In this document: piece after piece, positions 6,083 through 7,318 of the stretch
How positions within the stretch are numbered: the first letter of the stretch is position 1
Layout: each line of letters begins with the position of its first letter
DNA from: HyVt-337 sp964428895
GTDB taxonomy: Bacteria > Planctomycetota > Phycisphaerae > SM23-33
Reading direction: 5' to 3'
Length of the DNA: 7,318 nt
Assembly: GCA_964428895.1 (NCBI GenBank)
Contig: CAYRZU010000111.1
Span: 1-7,318 of the forward strand
Position numbers and translations under genes: made by a program
Notes under the pieces: generated by a model
The model's input: the letters and a program-made list of their open reading frames with translations, nothing else
Told to the model about the DNA's origin: nothing
The model's database searches: none

Positions 6083-6111
6083 TTTGCAGGCCGCCCTCGG
6101 GGCCCTAGAAT
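6083..6111 (+). promoter_or_regulatory. Candidate promoter for the msrB-msrA fusion gene
   Basis: TTTGCA (6083-6088), a 17-base spacer and TAGAAT (6106-6111) resemble a sigma70 promoter. The predicted start near 6118 is only about 14 bases before the ATG at 6132, leaving room for little more than the GAGAGG ribosome binding site (6117-6122). This argues against the in-frame TTG at 6084, which lies within the -35 box. Confidence 0.5.
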
Positions 6112-6131
6112 GGATTGAGAGGCCTGTGACA

Positions 6132-7148
6132 ATGACAGAGCGGTTCTATCTGATTCTAGCCGTCTGCACGCTCCTGGCGGCCGGGTGTGACCAGCCGAGC
6201 CGGGGCGGCGATCGAGAGGATGCGATGTCTGACAACGCGGACACGCCGACGAGCATGCCGGCGCTGAACGATCACGAACGGCATGTCATCATCAATAAGG
6301 GAACGGAGAGGGCTTTCTCCGGCACGTATTGGAACCACTTCGAGGCTGGCGCCTATGTGTGCCGCCAGTGCGGCGCGACGCTCTACGAATCGGACACCAA
6401 GTTCGAAAGTCAGTGTGGCTGGCCCAGCTTCGATGACGAAGTCCCCGGGGCCGTCAAACGCGTGCCGGACGCCGATGGCCTTCGGACCGAAATTGTCTGC
6501 GCCGCCTGTGACGGGCACCTGGGACATGTGTTCGTGGGCGAGAATCTGACGGACAAGAACACGCGACATTGCGTCAACTCCGTTTCCATCGTGTTCGTCC
6601 CAGCCGGCCGGGAGTTGGAGCCGACGTCGGCCCCGGCCCCGCAGACGACACAACGGGCCTACTTCGCCGGCGGATGTTTTTGGGGGGTGGAGAACCACTT
6701 CGACCTGGCCGACGGTGTGATCTCGGCCCAATCCGGCTACATGGGCGGGTCGGCCGATGAACCGACCTACAAGCAGGTCTGCTCGGGCCAGACCGGACAC
6801 GCCGAGGCCGTCGAAGTCGTCTTCGATCCGGCTAAGGTGACCTTTGAGCAACTCGCCAAGCTGTTCTTCGAGATCCACGATCCGACACAGGTCGGCCGCC
6901 AGGGCCCGGACGTCGGCACGCAGTACCGCCCAGCCGTGTTTTACGTGGACGACCAGCAAAGGGGCGTCGCCGAGAAGCTGATCGCCCAACTCCGCGAGCT
7001 CGGCTACGATGTGGCTACCGAACTGGTCGAGGCCCAGACCTTCTGGCCGGCCGAGGACTACCACCAGGACTACTTCCAGAAACATCCCGGCCACCCGACC
7101 TGTCACGTTCCCAAGGCTCGCTTCGAGACGCCGGCCGACAGCCAGTAA
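6132..7148 (+). CDS. msrBA: Lipoprotein methionine sulfoxide reductase, MsrB-MsrA fusion
   Basis: The fused enzyme reduces both methionine sulfoxide stereoisomers (MsrB the R form, MsrA the S form), repairing oxidised proteins. The 338-residue protein starts with a lipoprotein-like signal ending LLAAGC, with C19 as the lipidation site, so it should act outside the cytoplasm. MsrB spans about 46-157: zinc cysteines C77, C80, C123 and C126, QCGWPSF with the likely resolving C95, GHLGHVF, and catalytic C147 in RHCVNS. MsrA spans about 175-325: catalytic C182 in GGCFWG, TGHAEAVEV, GTQYRP and AEDYHQDYF, with C324 a possible resolving cysteine. All key residues are present. The better-known Neisseria-type fusion runs MsrA then MsrB; here the order is reversed. 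GAGAGG lies 9 bases before the ATG. No thioredoxin-like or CcdA-type electron donor is in the window. Confidence 0.94.
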   Translation: MTERFYLILAVCTLLAAGCDQPSRGGDREDAMSDNADTPTSMPALNDHERHVIINKGTERAFSGTYWNHFEAGAYVCRQCGATLYESDTKFESQCGWPSFDDEVPGAVKRVPDADGLRTEIVCAACDGHLGHVFVGENLTDKNTRHCVNSVSIVFVPAGRELEPTSAPAPQTTQRAYFAGGCFWGVENHFDLADGVISAQSGYMGGSADEPTYKQVCSGQTGHAEAVEVVFDPAKVTFEQLAKLFFEIHDPTQVGRQGPDVGTQYRPAVFYVDDQQRGVAEKLIAQLRELGYDVATELVEAQTFWPAEDYHQDYFQKHPGHPTCHVPKARFETPADSQ

Positions 7149-7180
7149 GTTCGAGCTTGGCCCCCCATGCCGCAACAGGC

Positions 7181-7209
7181 TTGACCGACTCGTGGTAGAT
7201 ACGTAGAAT
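7181..7209 (+). promoter_or_regulatory. Promoter for tRNA-Lys
   Basis: TTGACC (7181-7186) and TAGAAT (7204-7209) are separated by exactly 17 bases, each one base off consensus. Transcription should begin near 7216, about 8 bases before the mature tRNA 5' end, which is typical for a tRNA promoter. Confidence 0.78.
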
Positions 7210-7223
7210 GCCCCCTCGATTTC

Positions 7224-7296
<73 letters not shown>

Positions 7297-7318
7297 TCGA
7301 TGTAACCGAATGGGGCCG

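Noticed and set aside
6084..6131. TTG start extending the Msr fusion by 16 residues
   Set aside because: It would place non-signal residues before the lipoprotein signal and lies inside the predicted -35 box; the ATG at 6132 has GAGAGG at good spacing.
6156..7175. 339-codon minus-strand open frame opposite the Msr fusion
   Set aside because: It is a shadow of the msrBA codons; the plus-strand protein has all family motifs and a promoter with ribosome binding site.

Overview
The window is a GC-rich bacterial chromosomal segment, most likely from a planctomycete-type organism (Planctomycetota, possibly a Phycisphaerae relative). This is inferred from an orphan prepilin-like protein with a late histidine / Asp-Gly motif, an exported coiled-coil ClpP-like protein, and strong GC3 bias. 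No single gene fixes the taxonomy. Nothing looks like a phage, an insertion sequence, a CRISPR array or a recent transfer. No gene-free stretch exceeds 300 bases; the longest, about 220 bases, hold promoters and hairpins.

Left half, minus strand (read from 5240 down to 1). First comes gap (glyceraldehyde-3-phosphate dehydrogenase), closed by a strong Rho-independent terminator. Next is an exported protein with a signal peptide or anchor, about 215 residues of coiled coil and a ClpP-fold serine protease domain. Its last ~43 codons lie in another frame, so the gene appears frameshifted, and a hairpin terminator follows that tail. A third unit, with its own extended -10 promoter, encodes a signal-anchored HEAT-repeat protein and a prepilin-like protein; the ribosome binding site of the second overlaps the stop of the first. 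Last is the 5' part of pgk (phosphoglycerate kinase), cut by the window edge and with its own candidate promoter. Thus gap and pgk, two consecutive glycolytic enzymes, flank three envelope-directed genes, and the signals divide the strand into units rather than one operon.

Right half, plus strand. A divergent promoter region (5241-5459) serves gap leftward and, rightward, a small protein with two membrane helices and a cytoplasmic PH-like tail. A hairpin separates it from a lipoprotein form of fused methionine sulfoxide reductase (MsrB then MsrA) with its own promoter. A tRNA-Lys(CTT) gene with a near-consensus promoter ends the window.

The protein products point to central carbon metabolism plus the cell envelope: an exported protease, an exported HEAT scaffold, a pilin-like protein, a membrane PH-like protein and an envelope repair enzyme. 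The points most worth following up are the frameshifted protease with its unusual architecture and the exported B-then-A Msr fusion. I see no convincing evidence of a wholly new multi-gene system.
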